Assembly: GCA_944989445.1 (NCBI GenBank)
Contig: CALYLW010000133.1
Span: forward strand, 476,001 to 540,000
Length of the DNA stretch: 64,000 nucleotides
DNA from: Ampullaceana balthica
Taxonomy: Eukaryota > Mollusca > Gastropoda > Lymnaeidae
Reading direction: 5' to 3'
Of this stretch, positions 45,463-55,699 are shown in pieces. Positions within the stretch are counted from its first letter, which is position 1, and every line of letters starts with the position of its first letter. Under the pieces are notes generated by a model. That model searched no databases. It was not told the DNA's origin and worked only from the letters and a program-made list of their open reading frames with translations. The position numbers were made by a program, and so were the translations under genes.

Positions 45463-45688
45463 TTGGTATGTTTACTTGCCACAGTAAAATCTCAGAGCTT
45501 ACTACTTTTTTGAACTTGTCGTTTGTAATAGCATTTATTTTGATATAATGTTTCCCTTGGTTAATTCTTTGAAGATCAAATATTATGGAAGATCTTGTTT
45601 CGGCTGATTTATCTATTCTATCTTCCTTCTTGAACACAGCTATGTTCTGTTCATCTAAATATGATGCATTTTCAGACAAAATAATTTC
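45463..45688 (-). CDS. Exon b1: C-terminal half of an Ig-like repeat domain
   Basis: A 226 nt exon, phase 0 to phase 1, acceptor 'ttctttacag', donor 'gtgagtaaat'. It encodes 'EIILSENASYLDEQNIAVFK', then 'SSIIFDLQRINQGKHYIKIN' and 'DKFKKVVSSEILLWQVNIP'. It lacks the Cys of b2 and b4, and its 'QRINQGKHYIKI' stands where they have 'TDLGPGYHEFQA'. NAS is a potential N-glycosylation site. The 'a' exon that should precede it (a1) was not found; a transposon insertion at 45908-48634 lies just upstream. Confidence 0.6.
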
Positions 45689-45872
45689 CTGTAAAGAAAA
45701 AAAAATTATACAAATATAAACATTTACATCAATCTCAAGGTAGTAGAATCAATGGTATTAAATATAATGACATTTGATGTGCACTTTTCTCATGTAATGA
45801 CTTCAAGGTGTTTCACCCGTGCATAGGACTAGAAGTCTTGGTCACTCATGAAAGTTCATGAAGGCAGACGTA

Positions 45873-45909
<37 letters not shown>

Positions 45910-46150
45910 CCTCCCCCCCTAGAATAACAGGGTTCTATGTGACCTTTTTGTCGAACGGAGATATCCGTGTTTGAAAATTTGATGTTTGAGTACGACAAAA
46001 TATACATGTTTTAGTCAAAATTGTTATTGCATTCTGTTTGTATTATCAAGTGTTAATTTAGATTTTATATGAGTTTTTGAATTTTTCAATAGAAACTTTT
46101 AATTCTGTAAAAGCAATTTCAATTAATTATAACAATGTTCTATTCTTTTT

Positions 46151-47136
46151 AAATCCTTTATATTAACTTGTGGTGTCTGGTTGTTTGTTTGAACCCTTGA
46201 TTTCTTGCTTGTCGCCAAAACTTCAATTTTAACCCACTTCCTCGTAAGCTAGCGAGCTGTAATTTTGCAGCCAGTTTTGTACCAATAATTTAAAAAAAGT
46301 ATGAAAATTTCAGATCGATAGGATGTACCGGAATTAAAGTATTGATTTTTTAGATTATTGTATTTATTCCGATGTATCATGTTATTTTTTTAGATAGAGT
46401 GTCTCGGTGTGTATTATATTGAACAACCTTTCTGTCGCGCAATAAGGTGCGTATTTTATTGACAACTCTTTTTATAAACATATTCGGTGCGCATAATATT
46501 AAAAATGTTTTACGACACAACTGCAATTTTGTATTTTTGGATGGTCTTGCGCTGCGTATTGCAATGAACATTCTTTTAGTTACTTCTCGTACATAAAGGA
46601 TTTATAGTAAAAAACTTGATTTTTTACGGTGTTTTTTAAATTTAAATCCTTTATATTAACTTGTGGTGTCTGGTTGTTTGAACCCTTAATTGCTTGCTTA
46701 TCGCCAAAACGTTCGATCAATTTTAACCCGTTTCCTCGTAAGCTAGCGAGCTGAAATTTAGCAGGCATTTTTGTACCGATTATAAAAACAATGTATCAAA
46801 ATTTCAGATCGATCGCATGTACTGTAATTAAATTATTGATTTTTTAGATTATTTTATTTATTCCTATGTATCATGTTATGTTTTGAGATAAATTGTCGCG
46901 GTGCGTATTATATTGAACAACATTTCTGTCGCGAAATAAGGTGCGTATTTTATTGACAACTCTTTTTATAAACATATTCCTGATCGGTGCCCATTATATT
47001 AAACATGTTTTACGACACAACTGCAATTTTGTATTTTAGGATGGTCTTGCGCTGCGTATTATAATGAACATTATTTTAGTTACTTCTCGTACATAAGGGA
47101 TTTATAGTCAAAAACTTGTTTTTTTACGTTTTTTTA
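46151..47136 (+). repeat. Two tandem copies of a 493 bp repeat
   Basis: Unit 1 starts at 46151 and unit 2 at 46644, both with 'aaatcctttatattaacttg', 'tggtgtctggttgtttg', 'cgtaagctagcgagctg', 'aaatttcagatcgat' and 'cgacacaactgcaatttt'. Both close with 'cttctcgtacataa' and 'ggatttatagt'. The units are highly similar. A third copy enters the window end at 63866-64000. Short relics occur near 10860, 13800, 17040-17350 and 24600. The short minus-strand frames in it are not genes. Confidence 0.8.
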
Positions 47137-47519
47137 ATTACACTATATTTTATTAGTTAATGTAAAGAAAAAAATAAATTACTTATGCTTAATTAAGAGC
47201 TCTAATACAGAAAAAGACAACAAAAATAACAACGGATTATATTTATTTAAAAATAGACAATATTTGTGTATATTTTTCAATGTATTTTTATTTATTTATT
47301 TGGACTAACATCAAAACTGTAAAATTTATTGTAAAAATAAATGATTTTACACACAGCAAAAACTGTTCTGTGACTTTCTACATTTTGACATGTAACTGTA
47401 AGAGAAAAATGCTAACATTTGCATGTTAATTAATTATGTTACTGTAATACTGCCTGTCTATTTCTGGTTTCACATTTAAACTTGCAAATCTTTTAACAAT
47501 CTTTTAGATGCTAAATTTT

Positions 47520-48308
47520 CTTTTCAGGTACAACCTTGTTCCTTATATTTATGTAAGCCTGCCCAGCTTCAGACAATTTTTTTCCTTTGATTGCATTTCC
47601 AATTTCAGGATTGCTTTGTCTCTCCCTTTTCAGCTTCTTTCTGCCATTGACTGTTACATGCTCCTATTATTTCTAAATTAATTTGACCTATCAAAGCTGC
47701 GCTGGCCTCTCTTGAACATATGTCTCAGGAGTTTGACTGCAGTTTTTAATGTTCTGCCCAGTCTGAGTTTCACTCTCATTGAATGTATGCAATGCTGGCA
47801 TCAGAAGGTGTAAGTGAGGTTGACAATGAGGGGATGGATGAATGCTGGAATGAAAATGAAGTGGATTTAAAACATAAGTCTAAAATTAAATGCTTACCAA
47901 CTTAACATTTTAAAAGCTGAACTAAATAAGTGTAAAGAAATGAAATTATGGATTATATTAACTTATATGTTTCAAATTTATGTTTTATTTAGCAGCGTAA
48001 ACATTATTATAATTACATTTTCTTATGTTTCTGCGTTATTCTCTTACTGATAGAGACCAAAGACTATATGATGAGTATAACTTATATTACTTATAACTTA
48101 TACATCTGACCTCGTTTCTATAATGCCTCAATATCAACTATTTTGCATTTAGAAACTATGTTTAAATAAAAATACTTACATGTCTTCTTCACTTACTATG
48201 TCAGAAGTACCACCACATGGCGGTGGATAATTGTAGTCACTGCTATTCGTGCCATATTAACTCGAAAATATACTTGAATCACTACGTCTAATGGAGACGT
48301 CCGCCATT
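47520..48308 (-). pseudogene. Decayed ORF of the 2.7 kb TIR element
   Basis: From 48308 the minus strand reads 'MADVSIRRSDSSIFSS', a TAA, then in the same frame 'YGTNSSDYNYPPPCGGTSDI' and 'VSEEDM', followed by a donor-like 'gtaagtatt'. A second exon-like piece starts after 'tttcattccag' near 47854 and contains 'SSIPSLSTSLTPSDASIAY' and 'NESETQTGQNIKNCSQTPET'. Further on is 'RKKLKRERQSNPEIGNAIKG' followed by 'KKLSEAGQAYINIRNKVVPE'. The last block resembles the basic 'RNP--W--N--K--R--G--Y-S--GK-VPA' segment that precedes the catalytic part in some animal DNA transposon proteins. Stops and frame changes make it dead. Assignment is tentative. Confidence 0.45.
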
Positions 48309-48633
48309 TTGAAACACACCGTACTATAGCGTGTATACAACAAGGCATATTATTGGCTGATTATATTAAACTAATTTTCAAAGAATAATTTTCAGAGGTT
48401 AACAGTAAATAACACCTTGTTAAAACAATAATGAATATTATAACTTTGTAATTTTCACTTTAAAGGCATATCTCGTGTTAGAACCTTGTAATTCTGTACG
48501 TCCTGAAAAAATGGCTCATTATACAGCTTTCAGCTTTGTGCTATGATAGATTGAAATATGGACAATATCCCAGGGGCAATAACTCATTTTTTTGACAAAA
48601 TTTAAATAAGAACCTTGTTATTCTAGGGGGGTG

Positions 48634-48660
48634 ATATATATATATATATGTATATATATA

Positions 48661-48693
<33 letters not shown>

Positions 48694-48698
48694 GTATG

Positions 48699-48740
<42 letters not shown>
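48634..48740. repeat. (TA)n microsatellite
   Basis: Interrupted TA tract between the end of the 2.7 kb element and the start of a family E copy. The tyrosine-rich frame across it (48541-48831, minus) is an artefact. Confidence 0.85.
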
Positions 48741-48741
<1 letters not shown>

Positions 48742-49330
48742 CTCAGTTGGTTTTTGTATGTTTGTATGTACGTATGTATGTTTGTCGCCGCTGTCTGTCA
48801 CGCTCTCATTTAAAAACCAAATAACGGACAATGACCAAATTAGGCAGGATGGTTCCTTTTAACTATTCCGATGGTTTTTGTATAGTTTTTGTAATTGACG
48901 CTTTTCCCGAAAGCAGTAAATAAAAAAATCAGAAAATATAGACACAAAGAGAAATAAAGTATATCTTATTTTCATATTGAACAGCGTCATGCAGATATTT
49001 AAAACGAGTTCATTTTGGTGCACTATTTTGTTTCTATACTTTATTTTCAACTGTGTGCTTTCTAAAATATTTTATTGTCTGATGGCTGTTTCCTTAATCT
49101 TTATTTATGGTGTGATCTTTTTTTTCTAAATTGAGCTTCGTCATTTTATTATTATACGTTACAATATTAACATCTACTTTCGTTTTACAATTGCGTAACA
49201 ATTTTCTTAACTGTTTGTTCATAATGTTACTTAGGTACTTTCTTTCATATATTCTTAAATTCAATACAATTGTCACACTATGCAGGGTCTCTAATATTTT
49301 TTCTGCTATTATTTTAATCATTTTCTAAGG
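48738..49330 (+). mobile_element. Family E TIR element, partial copy
   Basis: Starts 'tatagctcagttggtttttg' with a GTATGTTT microsatellite, then 'aaataacggacaatgacc' and 'ttaggcaggatggttccttt', and the 'attttcaactgtgtgc' part. Diverged and without the right end. The small frames at 48859-49328 lie inside and are not genes. Confidence 0.65.
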
Positions 49331-50280
49331 ATTTTATTAAGTTTACAAAAACAAAATAAGCCTAAATATATTTGCATTGTAAAGTGTCTATATATCCATG
49401 TATTGATATGAAAAATAAGTCACACAAAGTTAATACTCCCATTAGTTAGAGAGTTTTGCTTACAAACGTTGCAAAGAATACTGAAGGGTTTACGCTAACT
49501 GACAAGCTCTCTCCGCTTGGAAACACTCAATATATCAGGACCATCCACCTTTACCTTCCCATACCCCTTTATCCTACTCTGGCCATCTTTATCTTTATCT
49601 TTCACTGCTAGGTACCACACAGTGACGTTTTCTCACTTCCACAATAACAATCAGCAGTTTATTAAGTAGCTTTAGTATTATCTATCTGTCATTTGTGCGG
49701 CTTTATTAACAAAAAAAATAATGATTCATACGCATGTACAACATACTCTCTTATGTATGATTTCTGTTCATAATTCAAATCATTTTTGTTTATTCTAATT
49801 ATGGTCTCTATTTTACAAATAGTTAAAAATTTTGCTTGCTTTCAAGAACAATAATAAAAAAAATTAATATAATATCTATACACAATTATTGAAACATGGG
49901 GAAAACTTTGTCAAATTTACCTTCAAATACAACTCTACGGTACAAGCATAATTATAAATAACTTTTTTAAAATGTAAAAACATATCTGCTGCACTCTGAG
50001 AGAAATATATGAAGCGCTAAATCGCCCCATTAATAAACATATATGTTATGTCCGGAATTAGACACCATATCTGTTCATTATATAACGTTTGTTGTTAGTT
50101 TTATTTCACACAATTAATTATACCATTTGCAATGAAAACATCTAAAATCCATCAAAAAATAATTTTATAATGTTATTGTTTTGTTTTGCATGCAAATCTA
50201 TAACTTTGATCAAACATATCTGAAATCGAATTCAACCAAATATTATTTATTTTAATTGACATTAACATCATATTACTTCT
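49331..50280. other. Unassigned AT-rich sequence
   Basis: No gene, splice-supported exon or repeat family recognised. Confidence 0.45.
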
Positions 50281-50286
50281 TATTAG

Positions 50287-50389
50287 TGTGGATTTTACAA
50301 AAATTGCCCAGAAAGAATAAATTTCGATGGGAAGAAAATCTTCTATTGCCGTAAGAAATACTGTGCAAAGGTTATTAATGATGGAAGAT
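50287..50389 (+). CDS. Candidate Cys-rich exon
   Basis: A 103 nt segment between acceptor-like 'ttcttattag' and donor 'gtaagata', phase 0 to phase 1. It codes 'CGFYKNCPERINFDGKKIFY' followed by 'CRKKYCAKVINDGR', with Cys spacing C-x5-C-x13-C-x4-C. The regular Cys pattern suggests a small disulfide module. It is on the strand opposite to the Ig-like gene, and no partner exon was found. It could be a relic. Confidence 0.35.
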
Positions 50390-50479
50390 GTAAGATATAA
50401 ATTACTGGCGTATACTTCTGAAAAAGAGGATATAAAAATATTTTAAAAATCGGAGATTAATTCAACAGTTTTGTGCATT

Positions 50480-51105
50480 ATGGAAACAGCCAATATGGAA
50501 AACAAGCATTCAGAACAACAAAAAGTCAGATTTAATTGGGAAAGTCTCACACTTGCTAAGGAAAAAATACAAGAAACAGAAGAATAAAGAAAGTTATGAA
50601 TGGAGGACATAAGAAAAGTAACTTTAGAAAACAATTTACTGGAAGCAAGTAAAACTAGAAAATCTAGACTAACAAAAGCAGACTGGAAACACATGAATCT
50701 AGAAAAGAGAGACTTGAGACAGTAAGAAAAAACAGTTTCGGAACAAAGACGACTTGAAACGCATGAAACTAAAAGAAGAGACTAGGGAAATTAAGACAAA
50801 TAGTGTCAGAACAAAGACGACTTTAAACACATGAGTTAAAAAAAGAGACTGGAGACACTAAGAATAACAGTGTCAGAACAAAGACGACTTGAAACGCATG
50901 AATATAGAAAATTTAAGCTAGAGAGTATAAAAAAGGAGTTTTAGATAAAAGAAGACTTGAACCGCATGAATCTAGGATTGCCCGATTGGAAGCATTAAGA
51001 AAAAGAAATTCTAAAAAATAAAGAATACATGAAACACCCGAGTTCAGAAATATCAGATTGGAGGTGGTGAAATCAAAATTATATGAAAAAATGGTGTCTT
51101 AATTG
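50480..51105 (+). pseudogene. Decayed coiled-coil ORF with tandem repeats
   Basis: An ATG-led frame 'METANMENKHSEQQKVRFNW' and 'ESLTLAKEKIQETEE' ends in a stop. The text goes on in shifting frames with units of about 68 bp around 'tcagaacaaagacgacttga', which code 'SEQRRLETHE'. Four to five units are seen between 50730 and 50970. The repeated charged heptad-like text is typical of a coiled coil, as in the tail of myb/SANT-like transposon proteins or a structural protein. Frameshifts in several units show that it is dead. Confidence 0.5.
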
Positions 51106-51867
51106 TTCTGACCCTATAAAGAGAAAACATTAACTTGAACAAATATAAATATATCCTTATTTACATTTAAATATATAACACCTATTTTTAAAGCATCATC
51201 TAATTCTTTATTGTCTACTGCTTTCTCATGTTCATTTGCTCTTAAATTTAATGTTTTCAATAGTCTATTTAATGTACATTTGTTTCATATGCTGTTATTT
51301 TATAATTCGATAAGCGAGTTATTAAGAAAAAGTCGATAAAAGAATGTCAAAATGAGCAATATACACGTGTTTTTCTTTTCGTTTTCCCACATGAAACCCG
51401 GGTATTTGGCTAGAATATACATAATTCCCGTTGTCTATTTGTATGTATGTATGGATGCAATTGTTTTCGGGCTTACCCATTAAATCCCTTTTCACCTTTA
51501 TTATATAAGTTTGAGCTTATCTTTTAAAACAAGGCGTGCATCGGAAGGCGCCCAAAAGGTGTACACAATAATTATAAATTAAAGACGTGCTCTAAAAAAA
51601 TGTATGACGACATTATTTTAGCTTATATTTTCATTTTTGAAAAGGGAACGATGTAAAAATATGATTTTAGGATTTATAATTATGAAATACTTTGTGTACA
51701 TTTCAGCAAGTTTAATATTTCGTATTTATCAAACAAGGATAAGTTACATATGTTATTGATTCCCATTGTCTGTATGGATGTAGTGCTGTTAATTGGCGCT
51801 GCGATCGATCTTGTTTTATAGTGCTGTTGGAACCAAAACAAATTCGGTCATTTTTGGCAGGTTATCT

Positions 51868-53116
51868 CTAGTATATATTGATGTTTGTATCTTTGTATGT
51901 TTGTATATTTCTATGTTTGTATGTTTGTATGTTTGAATGTTTCACTTTTCGACTTTCTGTTAGACAGCCACGGAAAAACCAAATGACGGACGGGGACCAA
52001 ATTTGGCAGGATGGTTCCTTTTACCCTGAAGGTGGTTTTAAGTTAGTTTTTGTAATTGTCCCTTTCGCCCGAATGCCTGTAAATTAAATAATCAGAAAAT
52101 CCAGAGACAAAGAATAAAAAATTTAACCTCATTTATGTATTGAACAAATTTACGCGGACGTTCAAATGCCGTTCAAAGCGAGTTACTATTGGTGAAATTT
52201 TTTTTTCCCAATACTTTATTTTCAGCGGTGCGCATTAAAATAATATTAGAATGTCTAAATACGGCACGCACATTTTCGTGTACGCTTCATAATATGAGCT
52301 GTGTATTACAAAGAATTGTCATTTTCTTTACTGTTACTTTCTATATATTAGATAGACACGTAAACATATTTAATTACAACTGCCACACGATGCATTAGAT
52401 TTAATTGTTTACACGTTTAAATTTAATGCGAATTTGTTTTAATTATTTTCTGTTCCATAACTCGACATTTCATAAAAGACTTTTTATGTAATATTTGTGT
52501 CAGTATTTTTTTCAAGGCTTCATTTTCGACGGTGCGCGTTCTAAAATCTTTTATCGCCAAATGACTGTGCGCACATTTTCATGTACGCATCTTAAATTTA
52601 GCTGTGTCCTATTAATATAACATTTATATTTTGTTTGTCTTTTATATAAGCTATTGTTTTTTACATAACCTATACACTTATACTATTTAAACTTAGGCTA
52701 CCGGACCTATTAACATAAGTAGATTAAACTATATAAAGTGATCCTGAAAACGCTTAATTATTTTGTAATTCGAATTGAATATGTTATGTTCATTCCTTTG
52801 ATGATGGATTTACATAGGCCATTTTTAAAATCAATTATTTTCATGGTTTCAAATATGTTTTTAACATAAAATTGATTTGTAAATTATGAATATAGCCTAA
52901 TTTCTTTATTTATCTTTATTATCTTTATCTCATAGACGTTGTTTCAAATATTGTATTAATTATAATTGTGTTACGATGCAGTGTCGTAAGTATGTATTAG
53001 CTTTTTTAGTGACGACAGTGGTAGAGATCTTTTGGAAAAATGTCAACAAAGCAGTGGCCCTTTTTAATGGATACAAATAAACAAACATACAAACACCAAC
53101 TGAGCTTTATATATTA
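51868..53116 (+). mobile_element. Family E TIR element, full-length copy 1
   Basis: The right end, inverted, reads 'aatatataaagctcagttgg' and the left has the matching 'gtatatattgatgtttgtat'. A (GTATGTTT)n microsatellite follows the left end. Then come 'tcgactttctgttagacagc', 'aaatgacggacggggacc', 'aaatttggcaggatggttcc', 'ttacgcggacgttcaaatg' and 'cgcacattttcgtgtacgc'. The latter word occurs twice, at about 52268 and 52572, so the middle is partly duplicated. About 1.25 kb, no transposase. The 69-codon frames at 51878 and 52189 are chance frames. Confidence 0.72.
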
Positions 53117-53315
53117 GACATGCGTTTACATTATTTTATTTCAATTTTTCCACGATGCATTGGATTAATATTTTACATCTGTGAATGAAATTGCGATTTT
53201 TTCAAATATAATTCATAACTCGAGATTTAATTAAAAAGCATAGATGTAGCGAATTTATTTTATGTTGAAAGCGATGTCCTATGTCAAATAAGTTTTAAAA
53301 AGTTACATCTAATTA

Positions 53316-54240
53316 TAAAGCTCAGTTGGTGTTTGTATATTTGTATGTTTGTATGTTTCACTTTTAGACTGTAAGTTCCACATTCACTGAAAAACCAAAT
53401 GACGGACGAGGACCAAATTTGGCAGGACGGTTCCTTTTAATCTGCAGATGGTTTATGTATATTGTTTTGTAATTTTCCCTTTTGCCCGAAAGCAATCAAT
53501 TTAAAGATCGGAAAATGTTGAGACAAATAGAGACGTATTCAATCTCATTTCGATATTAAACAGCTTCATGCGGACAATTAAAACGAGCTTATTTTTGTGC
53601 GGTTTTTTTCCAATACTTTATTTTGAGCGGTGCGCTTTCAAAAATATTTTATTGTCAAATTACAGTGCACGCATTTTCGTGTACGCATCTTAAATTGAGC
53701 TTAGTGGTACAAAGCAGTTGCCTTTTTTTACGGGCACTATTATTAAAATGGTTGGTAATAGATGACTCTCATAAATAACTAGGCAAAAAATTTAATAACC
53801 AGCAACTCATACTGAGGAAAAGGGTTAGCTTACTCCCGCTACAAAGTGCGGGTATATTTCTTGTATAATATAAAGCTCAGTTGTAGTTTATATTTTTGTA
53901 TGTTTGTATGTTTGCATGTTTCACTACTCGTCTGTAAGTTTCACAATCACAGAAAAACCAAATGATGGACCAAATTTGGCAGTATGATTTCTTTTAACCT
54001 GCGGATGGTTTACGTATATTTTTTGTAAATGTCCTTTTTGCCCAAACACCATCAATTAAAAGATCAGAAAATATCGAGGAAAAGGATGAAGTATTAAATA
54101 TTATTTTCACATTGAACAGCTTTATGTCGATATTCAAAACGAATTAATTGTGGTGCTTTTTTTTTCACAATACTTTATTTTTAGCGTGCGCTTTCAAAAA
54201 TATTTTATTGTCGAATTACGGTGCGCACATTTTCGATTAT
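53316..54240 (+). mobile_element. Two partial family E copies in tandem
   Basis: 'taaagctcagttggtgtttg' at 53320 and 'taaagctcagttgtagttta' at 53873 mark two starts with the same inner words, each cut short. Between them a 'ccagcaactcatactgagg' / 'cttactcccgctacaaag' piece (53800-53850) matches, inverted, 59035-59090. Confidence 0.65.
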
Positions 54241-54249
54241 TTCGTCTAT

Positions 54250-54650
54250 TAAAGACGTCACCCGATTTTGGCCGACTTCCCACCCCCCATCTAAAGTCGC
54301 CACAAAATGTTAGCCCCCTCCCCTCAAAAACGACGTTACAAAGTTTTACCCTTCCCCAGATTAAGGCCGTATTTCTTAGTTGAAATTGAGAATATTTTAA
54401 ATCACTTTATCGTCCTTTAAATTTTATATTTAATGTCATGCCACACTCTAAGATCATAACATCCATGAAGAAATTAAAAAAATTATTGAATACATTGTAA
54501 GCAATCAAATATTTCAGTGGAACTTATATTTAAAATTGCACATTTCGATGTGATGTCACGTTTCTTAAACACTTCATCCCCTCTCATTACAAAACGTGTG
54601 ACAACCTCCCTCCCTCCCCCCGTGCTAGACGTCATTTATGGACGGCTCTT
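54250..54650. mobile_element. GACGTCA-type non-autonomous DNA element
   Basis: Left: 'aagacgtcacccgattttgg' and C-rich words. Right: 'gtgatgtcacgtttct', 'ctccctccctccccccg' and the close 'gacgtcatttatggacggc'. It is the same family as 11890-12300 in inverted orientation. Non-coding. Confidence 0.6.
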
Positions 54651-54659
54651 TTGAGTCAC

Positions 54660-55290
54660 AATGAAACATCGCTCATACGTAGCTTATGGGAGTGACACAG
54701 CGCGTTTCTGAAGTTACAGAAGTTGCTACCATCAAGTGAAAGACTCACCCAAAAATAAATTACACATGATTGTTTGTATTCCTCGCATACTGTTAGTAAT
54801 TTCCCTTGACTTGAGTTCTAAGTAAGCTATTGGGAGTATCCAAGCTACTAAAAAATATGGTTTGGATCACCAGGGAATTGAAACAAAAAGAGGTTTTTTT
54901 ATTAAAGGATGAAATTGGATTGCTTTTCTTTTACTTAGTTGCGAGATTGACGGTTTCTTTGATTTTGAAAAACAAAGACTTAATTTAATGGACACACGTT
55001 ACTATGGGTGTGAAATCAATTACAACAACAACAACCATTTCAAAATACCAAAAAAACATATTTTAAAAAAGTCAGGGACATTAGAGCTTGTTAAACAATT
55101 GCTTTTGATCTGGATAAAAGGAAAACAGAAAAAAAACAAATTAGTATAAATTATTTTTACTTTGTATTTTATTATTAAGTAGTGTTTAAATTAATTCATG
55201 CAACCACGTCAATGGATTTATAAAAAATAAATAACACTTTACCAAGTTTAACTTAGATCATTTCATTTAATTAATGATACAATGTATGAG
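54660..55290. other. Unassigned AT-rich sequence
   Basis: No gene or repeat family recognised. Confidence 0.45.
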
Positions 55291-55299
55291 TAATTATTT

Positions 55300-55690
55300 G
55301 TTTTACTAAAACTAGGAAACAAACTAGTTTTTGGGCTGATTATTGGCCCCTATTAGAGGTAATTTTTTTTTAAATAAAGATATTGCCTATTGCAATCTTC
55401 AGAGTGTACACAGGGCCGTCCTAACGCATATGTTCGTTGGGCATTTGCACGGGGGCCCACGAGCATAGGGGCCCCCTGGGAATATGTTTATTTATAAATA
55501 ATATGTATATTTATTGTGTATTCCTTCGGGGAAGGGGCCCAACACTATTTTTTGCCCGGGGGCCCAAACTGGTGTAAAGACGCCTCTGAGTGTACAAATC
55601 GACTTCCTAAGGTTTCAGGCTTCTGCACGCACCGTAAGTTTTAGAACTAGTGATGGGTGAGTGAGTGAATGAGTAAATGAGCTTTTAAAA
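55300..55690 (+). repeat. Degenerate monomers of the 168 bp array family, split by a MITE
   Basis: 'ttattggcccctattagagg' before and 'cgacttcctaaggtttcagg', 'gtgagtgagtgaatgagt' after the MITE match the C-rich part and the closing part of the array monomers. The hAT MITE at 55411-55588 interrupts the 'agtgtact' word of the monomer. Confidence 0.6.
55411..55588. mobile_element. hAT MITE, 178 bp, with 8 bp target duplication
   Basis: Ends 'cagggccgtc' and, inverted, 'cagaggcgtc'. Flanked on both sides by 'agtgtaca' (55403-55410 and 55589-55596), a perfect 8 bp duplication typical of hAT. Inside are 'gggggcccacgagc' and 'gcccgggggcccaaac'. Non-coding. Confidence 0.88.
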
Positions 55691-55699
55691 ATGTGTTTT

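Larger units (their letters stand above)
13083..45688 (-). other. Gene model: multi-exon extracellular Ig-like domain protein (partial)
   Basis: This model joins the minus-strand exons at 45463-45688 (b1), 45078-45214 (a2), 44673-44889 (b2), 41456-41592 (a3), possibly 32776-~32930 and 32281-32335, then 24070-24206 (a4), 14024-14237 (b4) and 13083-13268. Each main exon has an AG acceptor and a GTAAGT- or GTGAGT-like donor. The phases agree at b1-a2, a2-b2, b2-a3 and b4 to the final exon, and 32281 to 24070 also fits. An a exon plus a b exon makes a domain of about 118 residues with a Cys pair in 'a' and a 'C--YL-V-DLG-G-H' block in 'b'. Potential N-glycosylation sites are frequent, which suggests a secreted or membrane ectodomain. 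The final exon is a classical Ig half-domain. I found no signal peptide, transmembrane segment or stop, so both ends are missing. Molluscan Ig-containing lectin-like or adhesion proteins are candidates, not a firm call. RNA evidence would be needed to show that it is expressed. Confidence 0.6.
45908..48634 (-). mobile_element. 2.7 kb TIR DNA transposon, unclassified, inserted in a (TA)n tract
   Basis: Left end 'ctccccccctagaataacag' and right end, inverted, 'tcaccccccctagaataac' allowing one extra C, both continuing into 'a-ggttct'. (TA)n tracts touch both ends (45871-45907 and 48634-48740). A further 'agaaccttgtaattct' near 48480 is a subterminal repeat of the same word. Inside are the decayed ORF at 47520-48308 and a nested two-copy repeat at 46151-47136. 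I do not know a superfamily with these ends; the ORF is too broken to tell. Confidence 0.6.

Noticed and set aside
48541..48831. 96-codon Tyr/Ile-rich frame
   Set aside because: It is read through (TA)n DNA and has no domain.
51878..52087. 69-codon frame with Cys/Val/Tyr-rich N-terminus, also seen in reverse copies
   Set aside because: The start is translated GTATGTTT microsatellite; similarity between copies follows from DNA repeat identity.
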